DNA of 64,000 bases from Vibrio sp. HB236076 (GCF_040957575.1 NZ_CP162601.1:2232001-2296000), one strand, 5' to 3'; shown: positions 1 to 9,164, numbered from the stretch's first letter. Numbers and translations are program-made. The notes: generated by a model not told the origin, from the sequence alone.

Positions 1-4
1 GATG

Positions 5-12
5 GTCGATAA
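5..12 (+). promoter_or_regulatory. possible sigma-28 (FliA) -10 element before flgM
   Basis: GTCGATAA matches the FliA -10 consensus GCCGATAA at seven of eight positions and lies about 50 bases before flgM. A FliA -35 element would fall outside the window, so only half of the promoter can be judged. FliA control of flgM is known for vibrios. Confidence 0.3.
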
Positions 13-59
13 TATAGCCACTGAGAGAAATGTCATCCTGGTGAGAGTGAGAGAGAGAT

Positions 60-380
60 ATGGCAGGCATTGATAATGTGCGCTCAAATCAGTTAAGTAC
101 TGCAACGCAACGCGGTAACAGTAAAACTGAAATTAGCAGCACTGCAACACAAAATGATAGTAAAACAACCGCAACGGGCTCCGGACAAGATTCCGTATCC
201 TTGAGCCAGCAAAGCAAAGCGCTTAATCAAATGCAACAAGATTTGTCGTCACAACCTGCGTTTGACAAAGCTAAGGTAGCTTCTATCAAAGAAGCGATCG
301 CTAACGGCTCATACAAGGTTGATCCTGACAAGCTAGCGAGCAATATTTTAAAATTTGAAAGTGAGCTTTCAACGCAGTAA
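60..380 (+). CDS. flgM: FlgM, anti-sigma-28 factor
   Basis: 106 aa, the usual size for FlgM. It binds and holds the flagellar sigma factor FliA in the cytoplasm until it is secreted through the finished hook-basal body, which releases late flagellar genes. The N-terminal half is low-complexity and rich in Ser, Thr and Gln, as expected for the disordered half of FlgM; residues about 55-105 form the helical sigma-binding part, ending in a conserved-looking LASNILKFE segment. The start follows a purine-rich GAGAGAGAG tract. It is followed 34 bases later by flgN, the order known in vibrios (flgA-flgM-flgN). flgA would lie left of the window edge. Confidence 0.88.
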   Translation: MAGIDNVRSNQLSTATQRGNSKTEISSTATQNDSKTTATGSGQDSVSLSQQSKALNQMQQDLSSQPAFDKAKVASIKEAIANGSYKVDPDKLASNILKFESELSTQ

Positions 381-414
381 CGCTTGGCGGTAAAAACGAG
401 ATAAGGAGTGAGTG

Positions 415-840
415 ATGGTTGCTTTAGTGGATTTAGTTCAATTTCAACTCGACAGTGCCAACGAGCTCGAGCAAGTACTGAGCGATGAAACCCAGGCGAT
501 CACTCAGCGAATTTCCTCCCAAATAGAGTCCGTTGCACTAAAGAAAAATGAATTGGTTGAACGATTAAAAATCACCGATCAACGCATCGCGGCTCACCCA
601 GATGTTACCAAACTCTCGGACGATGACAATTTGTCTGCCAAAGTCAGTGATATCCAAGCGATTATCACCCGTTGCCAAGAAATTAACCTAGTGAACGGTG
701 AGGCTTTAGCTCGAGCTGAGATGAGTTTTCGCAAGTTAAATAATTTATTGCAAGAAACCAATCGCAAAGCGGGCATGACTTATAACGCTGGCGGAAAAAC
801 CCAATCTATTTCGACATTAGGCACAAATATCAAAGCCTAA
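415..840 (+). CDS. flgN: FlgN-like flagellar export chaperone
   Basis: 141 aa, almost entirely predicted alpha-helical, as in FlgN, the cytoplasmic chaperone for hook-associated proteins FlgK and FlgL. The ATG at 415 is preferred over the GTG three bases upstream because AAGGAG at 403-408 then has normal spacing. Sequence identity between FlgN proteins is low, so the call rests on size, helical content and position directly after flgM. A hairpin terminator follows. Confidence 0.82.
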   Translation: MVALVDLVQFQLDSANELEQVLSDETQAITQRISSQIESVALKKNELVERLKITDQRIAAHPDVTKLSDDDNLSAKVSDIQAIITRCQEINLVNGEALARAEMSFRKLNNLLQETNRKAGMTYNAGGKTQSISTLGTNIKA

Positions 841-876
841 AGTTGGTTTCTTTACCGCACTCATCAATGTAAAAAA

Positions 877-910
877 ACAAAAGCGCGAAAATAAGATCGC
901 GCTTTTGCTT
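877..910. terminator. intrinsic terminator between convergent flgN and flgP
   Basis: A ten-pair stem AAAAGCGCGA / TCGCGCTTTT with an eight-base loop and T-rich flanks on both sides. It can end flgMN on the plus strand and flgOP on the minus strand. Confidence 0.8.
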
Positions 911-940
911 GTTGCGAATATCACGAGGTCAATTTTTAAA

Positions 941-1372
941 TTAGAAGATCGTTTCTTGCCTTGCATTGGGTACTGGTTGAACCTCACCGTAATCCCTTAA
1001 GGCAGACATTTTACGAATATCCAGTCTTAGTTCAGTAACATAGCTGTCGCCCACCGGATAGCTTCTCACCACTTCGGCACCACGAATAACACCATCAACC
1101 GCACCTGATGTGTTTTCTACCCCTAAACGTTGGTCTTGTAATTCTGCACGGCCGCTGATGCGCATACCATAAACTTGCTCAGCCAATTCACGATAAGCAT
1201 CAATCTTGGACGCTCTCATCGCTCTAACACGCCTTTCCTCATCATTACGACCTTTTTGCTCACTGATGGTCGCATAGCCAACCGCGACCAAGGTATTATC
1301 ATCTCTAATCGTCTGCAGCGGCTGACAGGCGGCTAACCACAAAACTGTGATTATCATTAATGCGCTTCTCAT
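941..1372 (-). CDS. flgP: FlgP, outer-membrane flagellar disk lipoprotein
   Basis: 143 aa with a lipoprotein signal peptide ending in the lipobox LAAC (Cys16). The body fits the LPP20 lipoprotein family, of which FlgP is the vibrio flagellar member; it is needed for motility and stabilises the flagellum at the outer membrane. AGGAG stands just upstream of the ATG. It lies 11 bases downstream of flgO on the same strand, so the two are probably cotranscribed. The name rests on family, lipobox and the flgO/flgT context. Confidence 0.82.
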   Translation of the reverse strand: MRSALMIITVLWLAACQPLQTIRDDNTLVAVGYATISEQKGRNDEERRVRAMRASKIDAYRELAEQVYGMRISGRAELQDQRLGVENTSGAVDGVIRGAEVVRSYPVGDSYVTELRLDIRKMSALRDYGEVQPVPNARQETIF

Positions 1373-1383
1373 TTCACTTGCTC

Positions 1384-2019
1384 CTAAGGTCTCAAAATCA
1401 CGGTGTAAGGCTGACGTATCGTAGGATCAGAACGTATGATAACACCGTCTTTTGTACGCATACTGTTCAGGGTATCTAAATCACGCCCAATGCGATCAGC
1501 GGGTAAGAACCCTTGAGCCGAGGCGACGACGATGCGCGTTTTTAAACCAACAACCCGAGCATTGACCAACACCCCACCCTCTTGGCGCAGCATCGTTCCA
1601 ACTAACACATACTGAATATTTTGCTCGTGAGCCAACGATTTCCAATCGCGACTCAAAGCAAAATCACCCTCTTGAGTGACTTGGATATCGCCTGTCGTTT
1701 TGTAGTCCACAACTTGAAATCCGCGTCGTTGAAATTGATAAATAAAGCCTTCAGACACCGTATTTCCAAGCCAATTGGTCGCATCCATGTTTTGTACATC
1801 AACAAAGGAGGTCACTGCTAAAGGCGTTCTCGCTGAAACACTCGTGTTAGACAGAATCAACTCTTCAGTCAAGCTATCGACAAAGTAATTCATGGTATGC
1901 TGTGGGTTTTCTAACAACATAAATTGGCTTCCTGCGTATTGTTGCTTTCCATTGTAAATTGGCGCATACGCACAGGCAGTCAGGAATAAGACTGGTATCA
2001 ACACGAGCCACTTTTTCAT
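1384..2019 (-). CDS. flgO: FlgO, flagellar outer-membrane lipoprotein
   Basis: 211 aa from the chosen ATG at 2019, which has a TGGAGA ribosome binding site; the longest frame would begin at 2100 but would put 27 residues before a clean signal peptide. The lipobox LTAC places the lipidated cysteine at residue 16. The FlgO domain fills the rest. FlgO, FlgP and FlgT build the H ring and outer-membrane disk around the basal body of the sodium-driven polar flagellum. The gene is divergent from flgT and leads the flgO-flgP pair. Confidence 0.85.
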   Translation of the reverse strand: MKKWLVLIPVLFLTACAYAPIYNGKQQYAGSQFMLLENPQHTMNYFVDSLTEELILSNTSVSARTPLAVTSFVDVQNMDATNWLGNTVSEGFIYQFQRRGFQVVDYKTTGDIQVTQEGDFALSRDWKSLAHEQNIQYVLVGTMLRQEGGVLVNARVVGLKTRIVVASAQGFLPADRIGRDLDTLNSMRTKDGVIIRSDPTIRQPYTVILRP

Positions 2020-2193
2020 CGGTTTGTCTCCAGATAATTCGTCATCTACTGTTACACTAGTCACAAAGCATTGAGTAAATGGAACAGTCTTTGCTTTCAC
2101 ATTGAATGATGAACGTTCACCATCCTTTTTTTGCCGTTATAGCCGTGAATGATTCTAACGAAGCAAAAATTATACCCAGATTGGTTAATAGAC

Positions 2194-3336
2194 ATGAAAA
2201 AATGGATTAAACAAATAAGCGCATTGATTTTAATCGGCTTTTACACTGCTAATGCACAGGCGGCTTGGTACCAAGTCACCGGAGAATCGGCAATTGTTAG
2301 TTCAGAAAACCAAGCGCGGCAACACGCTCTTGAAGATGCCGTCTACAAAGCGGTGGAGTTTTCAGGCGCCGATATTGGTAGCTTAAGCAACTTATGGCCT
2401 TTTCTCGAGGCAGCTCAAACCGAATACCAATTTACTAACCACGAAGTTCGCTATATTGCGATTGATAAGATCAGTAAAAACGGCAATAAAATTTATGTCA
2501 CGGCCAGAGTGGATATTTATCCATCGGCAAGAGCTTGCCACAATCAACAGTACAAAAAGACAATACTACTGGGCGATCTCAGGCTTTTATCACCTCAGCA
2601 AGCCGTGATGGGTCAGATTTATCAACTGGGTGAGGACTACACCAAAATTGTCGAGCGTCAAATTGACAAACAATCTCACAGCTTTGTGTCCGTTGGTGTT
2701 ACGCCATATAAATTTGGCCTTGACGACCCTGCTCGTATACAAATGTTGGCGCAAGATACCGGAGCTCAGTATTTAGTTGGCGGCAATATCATTGATTTGA
2801 CGGCCACAATTGGTAACTCATTTAGCGATGAAGACACCATTAATCGTCAATTTGCAATGGATTTATCTATTTTTGATGGCAGTACTGGTCATCAAGTCTT
2901 TAACAAGATCTATCGAGATATTGGTGTTTGGCCTTTTCCTAAAACCAGTCAAGTCGATACCCAAAGTGCCCGCTTTTGGCACTCAACCTATGGCGAGATG
3001 ATGCTACGTGTCAGCCGAAATGTGATGTTAGATCTGGAAAACGAATTGGCTTGTAAAGTCACTTTACCCGAAGTGGCGGCCAAATTTGGTGAAACGATCA
3101 GTATGGATCTGGGACGCATTCACGGCGTCAAAAAAGGCGATCAACTCAAACTTTGGCACACCGCCTCTTTTATTGATCAAAAAGGGATTTCAAGGCCAAA
3201 AGTTATCGAAAGCGACGTGACGTTAACCGTGGCACGTGTGTATGAAACCGGTGCGGATCTTACCGTAGATCAACCCGACCTCGCCTCAAGTGTTCAAATT
3301 GGCGATGTGATGCACAAGATACTGAAAAATCAGTAG
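2194..3336 (+). CDS. flgT: FlgT, flagellar H-ring protein
   Basis: 380 aa from ATG 2194, which begins a classical cleavable signal peptide (KK, hydrophobic core, cleavage near ANAQA-A). An in-frame ATG at 2149 would add 15 residues before it and is less likely. FlgT is the periplasmic H-ring protein that lets the T ring (MotX/MotY) and the PomAB stators assemble. Length fits the family. It is divergent from flgO-flgP and followed by tRNA-Arg. Confidence 0.86.
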   Translation: MKKWIKQISALILIGFYTANAQAAWYQVTGESAIVSSENQARQHALEDAVYKAVEFSGADIGSLSNLWPFLEAAQTEYQFTNHEVRYIAIDKISKNGNKIYVTARVDIYPSARACHNQQYKKTILLGDLRLLSPQQAVMGQIYQLGEDYTKIVERQIDKQSHSFVSVGVTPYKFGLDDPARIQMLAQDTGAQYLVGGNIIDLTATIGNSFSDEDTINRQFAMDLSIFDGSTGHQVFNKIYRDIGVWPFPKTSQVDTQSARFWHSTYGEMMLRVSRNVMLDLENELACKVTLPEVAAKFGETISMDLGRIHGVKKGDQLKLWHTASFIDQKGISRPKVIESDVTLTVARVYETGADLTVDQPDLASSVQIGDVMHKILKNQ

Positions 3337-3352
3337 TAATTCAAAAGCCCTA

Positions 3353-3381
3353 TTGGACTTTTAAAGTCAATTCGTTAGAAT
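3353..3381 (+). promoter_or_regulatory. sigma-70 promoter of tRNA-Arg
   Basis: TTGGAC (3353-3358), 17-base spacer, TAGAAT (3376-3381), ending nine bases before the mature tRNA. It starts 16 bases after the flgT stop. Confidence 0.7.
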
Positions 3382-3389
3382 ATTGGCAA

Positions 3390-3466
3390 GCTCCCGTGGC
3401 ACAGCTGGATAGCGCGGCCCCCTCCTAAGGGGTAGGTCACAGGTTCGAATCCTGTCGGGAGCGCCA
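3390..3466 (+). tRNA. tRNA-Arg (anticodon CCU)
   Basis: 77 bases including an encoded CCA. The acceptor stem GCTCCCG / CGGGAGC pairs fully, the T arm has GGTTCGAATCC, and the anticodon stem-loop presents CCT. Confidence 0.97.
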
Positions 3467-3475
3467 TTTAATAAT

Positions 3476-3513
3476 AAAAAGGCTTAGCTGATTTTTATCG
3501 CTAAGCCTTTTTG
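3476..3513. terminator. intrinsic terminator after tRNA-Arg
   Basis: AAAAAGGCTTAGC pairs with GCTAAGCCTTTTT around an eleven-base loop. A-run and T-run make it bidirectional, so it may also serve the HD-domain gene arriving on the minus strand. Confidence 0.88.
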
Positions 3514-3618
3514 GTTTGGAGCGCGTTATCTGATCTTTGTGACAAAGCCAAATCGAAAACGGCGCAGTAAGAAGCTCATCAAAGCGTTTGCCCTGATACA
3601 ACACCTTTGATAAAGACG

Positions 3619-5124
3619 CTAACGCAATGCATAACGAGAAACGAGGGTTTGCTTAATCACATCGAGTTTATTGACGGCTTCAATCACTGACGGATCACAT
3701 ACCACTGGGTTAACATACACACGTATAAAATAACGCACGCTTTGATACTGATCTAATTTTTCACCACACAAGGCGATATCGTGGCATTCATAGTCGCTAT
3801 TCGCGGTTTTAGTTAATAACTTAACCTTTGTTTTATCCAAATCTTTCAATGAGTTATCACTCATTACATCAATAAAAAAATCTTCTTTATCAATGTACTG
3901 GGTCAAATATTGGCTAAAGTCGTCTTTCAATTGCGTGACAAACCCTTTGTTCACTTGGGAATGTACGGTGCAATTTGGCTGGTAAGCTTTTGCTTCGTAA
4001 AGTTTTTTCCAAGGCGCACGATACAAAATATTGTCTATAATATCTTTTGCTTTAGGGTCGCGTTTAATCAGTTGTGACAAGGTATGTTTGATAAAAAATT
4101 CGTCCGAGTTATCGAGATAAAAACGTTCAAGCGAGCGTAAATTATTGGCAAAATGACCACTTTTAAACTGATACATGGCCGCGAATAAATGATCATCGTC
4201 GCTCTTAGCCGTTAACTTATTACAGACTTTGGTCAACATCGATGAAAATGCTCGATTGGTTTTATGGTAATACACTTGACTGAATAAACTAGAGCGCGAG
4301 AAAATAAACTCAGATATGGAATCAAGACCACTTTCTTTATAAGCCAAATATACCTGTTTGCCTTTCACAACAGGGACAATCGACATCATGATTCTCTCAA
4401 TATTATAGATACCGCACTTGACGCCAGAAAAATAACTGTCGCGCAGTAAATAGTCCATCCGGTCCGAGTCAATAGGACAAGAGGAAATTAAAGAGGTAAA
4501 CAAGGGCTGAATATCATACTGCTCGTCGCCAATGACATCATTAATGACACCACCTTTAAAACTTGACTCAATTAATTTAATAATATTATCCACTTCAATA
4601 TTTACCTGTAGATCAGAAAATATCTTTTTGATAAAAATCAGTGAAATATGCTCGTGTTCAACCCCTTTACTGTCATCAATTAACGAATATATGTCTGAAA
4701 ATTCAGGACCAAGGGCATCTTTAAGTTGTGTAGCACTCAACAAAAATGAGTCAAATTGATGAGACATCGGGCCGTGGCCAATATCGTGCAGCAATGCGGC
4801 CAACCTTAACTCTTGCACCCGTGCAAAAGATATTTTTTCTATCTGAGTAAACAATAATTTATCGTTGTATTTAGAATCATAGCGGTATGAGTTAATAACC
4901 AAATGGCGATACATTTGATACGCAACGTGCATGACACCAAGCGAATGTTCAAACCGGCTATGCTGGGAAGAAGGGAAGACTTTATATAAAAAAGAGTTCT
5001 GCTTCACACTGCGCAACCGTTGAAATAACGGATGACTGATCACCTGCCTTTCAATATCGGTAATCATAATTGTGCCGTGAATTGGGTCTAAAATCTTACC
5101 GCTCAAATTCACATCAAAATGCAT
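3619..5124 (-). CDS. HD-domain phosphohydrolase (COG1078 type)
   Basis: 501 aa. The N-terminal half carries the metal-binding HD signature in order: His60 (RFEH), His113-Asp114 (LLHDIGHG), His117, and an aspartate near 221-224 (DSDRMDYLLRD). This arrangement is typical of the dNTPase-like HD proteins grouped as COG1078. The C-terminal half is not recognised. GGAGAG lies five bases before the ATG. The gene is isolated, looks richer in A and T than the flagellar genes, and sits next to tRNA-Arg, a common integration site, but no integrase or att duplication was found. Substrate unknown; a defence role is possible but not shown. Confidence 0.75.
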   Translation of the reverse strand: MHFDVNLSGKILDPIHGTIMITDIERQVISHPLFQRLRSVKQNSFLYKVFPSSQHSRFEHSLGVMHVAYQMYRHLVINSYRYDSKYNDKLLFTQIEKISFARVQELRLAALLHDIGHGPMSHQFDSFLLSATQLKDALGPEFSDIYSLIDDSKGVEHEHISLIFIKKIFSDLQVNIEVDNIIKLIESSFKGGVINDVIGDEQYDIQPLFTSLISSCPIDSDRMDYLLRDSYFSGVKCGIYNIERIMMSIVPVVKGKQVYLAYKESGLDSISEFIFSRSSLFSQVYYHKTNRAFSSMLTKVCNKLTAKSDDDHLFAAMYQFKSGHFANNLRSLERFYLDNSDEFFIKHTLSQLIKRDPKAKDIIDNILYRAPWKKLYEAKAYQPNCTVHSQVNKGFVTQLKDDFSQYLTQYIDKEDFFIDVMSDNSLKDLDKTKVKLLTKTANSDYECHDIALCGEKLDQYQSVRYFIRVYVNPVVCDPSVIEAVNKLDVIKQTLVSRYALR

Positions 5125-5388
5125 CTAATCTCTCCAAAAGAACAGGACATAACAGCCTTGGCGCTTGGCTTTGGTCATTGTCACACTCGGATACGAGCTA
5201 AACAAGAGTTCGATAGACATTTATCAATAAAATGAAACCTTTCCCGGTATCAATCACACACTGCACGGCTAGTTTTCCAAGGTAAAGATGGGTCAATGCA
5301 TCACTGTGCGATTTGATTTTGTGATCTTTATTCACTACTTTAATTATTTGGAAGATAACGTCGTCGCAAAGCATCGTGAGCAAATTCA

Positions 5389-6387
5389 ATGACCAATAAA
5401 CTCCTCTACACCACCACGGCAGTCTCTGTGATGGCAGCTGTTGCCTCCATCATTTACTCTTCGGTCTCAGCTAAAAGCAGCCTTACCGAGCCGGTCGACA
5501 CAACTCAAGCGGTCCAACATGCCAATTGGGCAGACAATGTCACGATTACGCTTCAAGGCTCAGACAATACCTTTCGCTTTCAATCGAATGGTATTCCCAG
5601 TCATGGATTTGCCGAAAAGTATTTAATTCCGACTAACCCTCAAAATCAACCTTTTGCCAATAAACCCGCAGAATTTTTTAATGTTGTTGAATCAGGCAGT
5701 TATTTTACAGAAACCCCCATTGATACACGCATTACCACCAAACCGGTTTATTCAAACTCTGTCACCCAAACCTCATTAGGTCAGATAGGAGTGGCGTTAA
5801 GTGGCGCACAAATTTTCAATGATTATGAAAACCCAGATCGCTCTGTAGTGGCTAAAGACGATCAAGTGATTCACGATCACGTTCCTTTTCTGGATGAGTG
5901 TAATGGCCATACACTGGTCGATGGGTCAAATTATCACTACCACGGTATACCAGTCTGTATTGCTGAAGCGGCCGAGCAAGACGGAGAGCACTCAATTATG
6001 ATCGGGGTATTACAAGATGGTTTCCCAGTATACAGCAATCAAGATGTCGGAGGCGTAATTGTGAAAAGTCATGATCTTGATGAATGCAGTGGCCATTTTG
6101 GACCCACCCCAGAATTTCCCGAGGGCATCTATCACTATCATTTAACCGCCGATGAAGCCCCATACATGGTTGATTGTTACCATGGTGAAGTAGAGAGTAA
6201 ACTGGCTCACCCACAAGGTGGCGGCCCTAATTTCGCAGACATTGCCGAGCAACTTGGCGTCAGTGAAGAAGCGCTGAAAAACGCGCTAGGCGATACCATG
6301 CCACCCGACTTTTCAGCCGCTGCTCAAGCGCTCAATATCGACAAGAGTGACTTAGTCAATGCCATGCCACCACCTCCGGGTCAATAA
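5389..6387 (+). CDS. exported YHYH-motif protein
   Basis: 332 aa with a probable signal peptide (hydrophobic residues about 8-27, likely cleavage after SVSA). It contains two copies of the YHYH signature, at residues 182-185 and 248-251, plus cysteines near them (DECNGH, DECSGH), the pattern that defines the YHYH family. The family is of unknown function; clustered His and Cys residues suggest metal binding, which is inference. The last 60 residues form a helical tail ending in Pro and Gly. It ends exactly where the next gene starts (TAA then ATG), so both are probably coexpressed. The stretch between it and the HD gene (5125-5388) shows no convincing gene. Confidence 0.7.
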   Translation: MTNKLLYTTTAVSVMAAVASIIYSSVSAKSSLTEPVDTTQAVQHANWADNVTITLQGSDNTFRFQSNGIPSHGFAEKYLIPTNPQNQPFANKPAEFFNVVESGSYFTETPIDTRITTKPVYSNSVTQTSLGQIGVALSGAQIFNDYENPDRSVVAKDDQVIHDHVPFLDECNGHTLVDGSNYHYHGIPVCIAEAAEQDGEHSIMIGVLQDGFPVYSNQDVGGVIVKSHDLDECSGHFGPTPEFPEGIYHYHLTADEAPYMVDCYHGEVESKLAHPQGGGPNFADIAEQLGVSEEALKNALGDTMPPDFSAAAQALNIDKSDLVNAMPPPPGQ

Positions 6388-6900
6388 ATGGAAAAGTTCG
6401 CCTATTTCATTCTCGGGGCGAGCCTCTCGCTCCTGCTAATCAATGTATTATCGATGACAGATAGCCCCATCGCAGGGGCGGACAATAATACTGGCTCTTA
6501 TCAAAATACACGCAGCATTAAAGGCATGGAGGTGAGCCATCAGCACCCGCCAAGAGAAGTGTCATCACAAAGCCCAATTCCCAGTGTCAGCCATTTGATG
6601 TTTCCCGATGTTATGGATGGCTTTAATGTACAAATTTTAACTCGCCACTTTACGTTTACTCCAGCATCAATCAATCAAGCGCCAAACAATAACCAAGGGC
6701 ACGCTCATATTTATGTCAATGACGTCAAAATTGCTCGTGTTTATAGCTCTTGGTTTCACTTGCCAAGATCGTTGTTTAAAACAGGAGACAACGTTGTCAA
6801 AGTGACATTGAATGCCAATGATCATGGAGAATGGTCAATCAATGGAAACCCCATAAGTTCGGTGGTTAAAGTTGTCATTCCCGCCCCCAAATCTCGGTAA
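6388..6900 (+). CDS. small membrane-anchored protein of unknown function, partner of YHYH protein
   Basis: 170 aa, not assigned to a named family. One N-terminal hydrophobic segment (about residues 5-22) acts as signal anchor or signal peptide. The remainder has a His-rich stretch (HQHPP) and a beta-rich C-terminal part containing GHAHIYVNDVKIARVYSSWF, which looks like a small extracytoplasmic beta-sandwich. Its ATG directly follows the stop of the YHYH gene, so translation is probably coupled. Function unknown; metal handling with its neighbour is only a guess. Confidence 0.6.
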   Translation: MEKFAYFILGASLSLLLINVLSMTDSPIAGADNNTGSYQNTRSIKGMEVSHQHPPREVSSQSPIPSVSHLMFPDVMDGFNVQILTRHFTFTPASINQAPNNNQGHAHIYVNDVKIARVYSSWFHLPRSLFKTGDNVVKVTLNANDHGEWSINGNPISSVVKVVIPAPKSR

Positions 6901-6953
6901 CGGATGGCCAAGCAATCAGATTTGAGTAGAGTTCACTGCTAACCCATTCACTA

Positions 6954-7628
6954 TCAGATCATATCCAATGTCAGTAATAAACGCGGCTGATCATTGTTCA
7001 TGGCTGGAGAGCGATGCACGATTCCCTTAGCTTCGTTACCTTCCCAACCACTGCCTTTTAATAAAGCGATATCGCCAGGTGTGACCTTTTTAATCACTTC
7101 GGCAGATGAATACAACCCAGATTCACTGTCGGTCAGACCAGCACTCCCCGACCCTAATTTATCTCGATTGACATCCTGATTCGCAAGCCACTCTGTCGCC
7201 GTACCAACATAAGTGGTGACCAAACGACACGGTACGTGGTCAACATGAAATTTAGGACACATCGGCTTGTCTAATTTGGTGAGCCTCAGTCCGACCTCCT
7301 CAAGGTCAAACAGACAACAAAACATATCGACAACGAGCGCAATGTCTTCACCTAGCGGCTTGGCGCATGGGTGCTCAGATAACCGATTCTCAATCCATTG
7401 TGCCGCATTATCTGGCGTGACCGTTTGTACTAAAGCCAAGGTGCTTGTATTGCGTAGCATGGTCTCAATGTTATCGACTAAACTCTGGTCTAGCTTTCGT
7501 TGCCATAGCGCGATATTGTGTTCACATTGGTAGATGTTAGCCAATACATTGGGCGCCGTATCGATGGCATAAGACAACGGCTTTTCGGTATCGTCCAGTT
7601 CCGAGTCAAGTAAATGAACAGTAGACAT
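6954..7628 (-). CDS. DUF1826 family protein
   Basis: 224 aa from ATG 7628. This start is chosen because a perfect GGAGG stands seven bases upstream; a longer frame to 7643 would overlap the previous gene. The sequence fits DUF1826, a family that often stands beside COG0523 GTPases in zinc-responsive clusters. It contains several His and Cys residues (CPKFHVDHVPC) and ends in an RPRLLLTLDM-like tail. Only two bases separate it from the upstream GTPase gene, so they form an operon. Biochemical function is not established. Confidence 0.75.
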   Translation of the reverse strand: MSTVHLLDSELDDTEKPLSYAIDTAPNVLANIYQCEHNIALWQRKLDQSLVDNIETMLRNTSTLALVQTVTPDNAAQWIENRLSEHPCAKPLGEDIALVVDMFCCLFDLEEVGLRLTKLDKPMCPKFHVDHVPCRLVTTYVGTATEWLANQDVNRDKLGSGSAGLTDSESGLYSSAEVIKKVTPGDIALLKGSGWEGNEAKGIVHRSPAMNNDQPRLLLTLDMI

Positions 7629-7630
7629 GG

Positions 7631-8839
7631 TTACGCCTCCCACTCCGTAAACGGGTCAGCAAGGTGTTGCCAACTCTTTGGCCCCAAAGCGGCCTGCTCT
7701 TCACTGATCAAGCAATCATCTAGCGCTTTGATCATGGCAAGTTTATCCAAATTTTGCCCTATGAATACCAACTCTTGGCGTCGGTCACCAAAGGGTTCAA
7801 GCCAGGTTTTTTCAATCGACGCGAGATACTCTGGATCACTCGGCCACTGTGACTTGGGCGTCGCTTGCCAAAACATACCGCCATAGCCATAACGAGCCAT
7901 TCCACCGGCCTGACTCCACTGACCGGCAAAATCAGGCCGAGTCGCCAACCAAAAATACCCTTTTGAGCGAAGCAAGGTGCCAAATTGTTCGAGGTTATGC
8001 AAAAAGTGATAAAACTTTTCAGGATCAAATGGACGACGAGCTTGATAACTAAAACTGCTGATGCCGTATTCTTCCGTTTCCGGTACGTGTTCGCCGCGCA
8101 ACTCTTTGAGCCAACCTGGAGACTGCTGGGCTTTGTCAAAGTCAAATAACCCGGTGTTTAATACTTGTGAAATATCCACGCGACCATCGCGAATCACAAT
8201 AATGTTAGCCGTTGTATTTAGCGTTTTCAGTACCCCTTGTAGATGTGCTAATGACTCTGGCGAGACGAGATCGCTTTTGCTGATCAGGATAACATCGGCG
8301 AATTCAACTTGGTCGACTAACAGATCAGTCACACTGCGCTCATCCTCTTCACCGAGGTGTTGTTCGGTGGCTTGTAAGTCTTCAGCTTGCTGGTAGTCAC
8401 GCATAAAATTTAACGCATCAACAACGGTTACCATAGTATCGAGTCGGGCAATGTCCGATAAGGAATGACCGTTTTCATCCTGAAAGGTAAAAGTCTCTGC
8501 GACAGGCAAAGGTTCAGAAATGCCTGTTGATTCAATCACAATATGGTCAAATCGACCTTCTTTGGCTAACGCTTGGATCTCGACCAATAAATCTTCTCGC
8601 AAGGTACAGCAGATACAACCATTACTCATTTCAACCAATTTTTCTTGTTGATGACTAAGCGAAACCTCATTCTTAATGGTTGAAGAATCGATATTGATGT
8701 CACTCATATCGTTGACAATCACGGCGACCTTTCGATTTTGACGATTAGTGAGAATATGCCTTAAAACCGTTGTTTTTCCTGCGCCGAGAAAGCCAGAGAG
8801 AACCGTAACGGGGAGCGGAGATGTTGGATGAATACTCAT
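7631..8839 (-). CDS. CobW/COG0523 GTPase, probable zinc chaperone (ZigA/ZagA-like)
   Basis: 402 aa. The P-loop GFLGAGKT is at residues 16-23 and the metal-binding CxCC motif (C75-I-C77-C78) follows at the usual distance. The SKSD motif of the G domain and a CobW C-terminal domain come after. COG0523 proteins use GTP to load metal, mostly zinc, onto client enzymes. The context points to zinc: a Zur-like operator about 90 bases upstream and a DUF1826 partner downstream. The nearby upstream operon encodes DabA, which needs zinc, making DabA one conceivable client (inference). Confidence 0.85.
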   Translation of the reverse strand: MSIHPTSPLPVTVLSGFLGAGKTTVLRHILTNRQNRKVAVIVNDMSDINIDSSTIKNEVSLSHQQEKLVEMSNGCICCTLREDLLVEIQALAKEGRFDHIVIESTGISEPLPVAETFTFQDENGHSLSDIARLDTMVTVVDALNFMRDYQQAEDLQATEQHLGEEDERSVTDLLVDQVEFADVILISKSDLVSPESLAHLQGVLKTLNTTANIIVIRDGRVDISQVLNTGLFDFDKAQQSPGWLKELRGEHVPETEEYGISSFSYQARRPFDPEKFYHFLHNLEQFGTLLRSKGYFWLATRPDFAGQWSQAGGMARYGYGGMFWQATPKSQWPSDPEYLASIEKTWLEPFGDRRQELVFIGQNLDKLAMIKALDDCLISEEQAALGPKSWQHLADPFTEWEA

Positions 8840-8930
8840 AAAGGTTTAACACTACTCAATTGAGGGATTACCTTGGTTTTAGTGTTAAAGCGAAATACCG
8901 CTAATACCAAATGCCCAAGCCAGATATAGG

Positions 8931-8944
8931 TATGTTATAACATA
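8931..8944. promoter_or_regulatory. Zur-type operator
   Basis: TATGTTATAACATA is a perfect 14-base palindrome that matches the core of the gammaproteobacterial Zur box (ATGTTATA-n-TATAACAT type). It lies 92 bases before the COG0523 gene on the minus strand, so zinc limitation should derepress the chaperone and DUF1826. Confidence 0.7.
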
Positions 8945-9040
8945 ACAAAAGGAAGCTCAATCAGATCTTATCAAGGCCGTCGGATGACCTAGTGCATAAA
9001 GTGAGGGCGAATAAGTGACTTAGACAGAGTAGCAGTGAAA

Positions 9041-9107
9041 TATACCAATTCAATTAACAGGCCATTTTTGCGCTACTTGTGAGCCAAAAGTGGATCAAAT
9101 TGGTATA
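9041..9107. repeat. short inverted-repeat element (MITE-like)
   Basis: 67 bases bounded by perfect ten-base inverted ends TATACCAATT / AATTGGTATA. The ends resemble those of the longer element at 44751-44905. It lies in the gene-free stretch 8840-9164 between the COG0523 gene and sua5, which otherwise holds only the Zur-like operator. Confidence 0.55.
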
Positions 9108-9164
9108 CTTATATCAGATTGATAACTTGCACCACGGTGAGTGTTTCACGACTCACGATGAGGG

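Noticed and set aside
5198..5389. 63-codon minus-strand frame upstream of the YHYH gene
   Set aside because: No ribosome binding site, no family resemblance, and it overlaps the start region of the divergent gene.
3390..7628. Genomic island inserted at tRNA-Arg
   Set aside because: No integrase, no second copy of the tRNA 3' end and no mobility genes; only composition and position hint at it.
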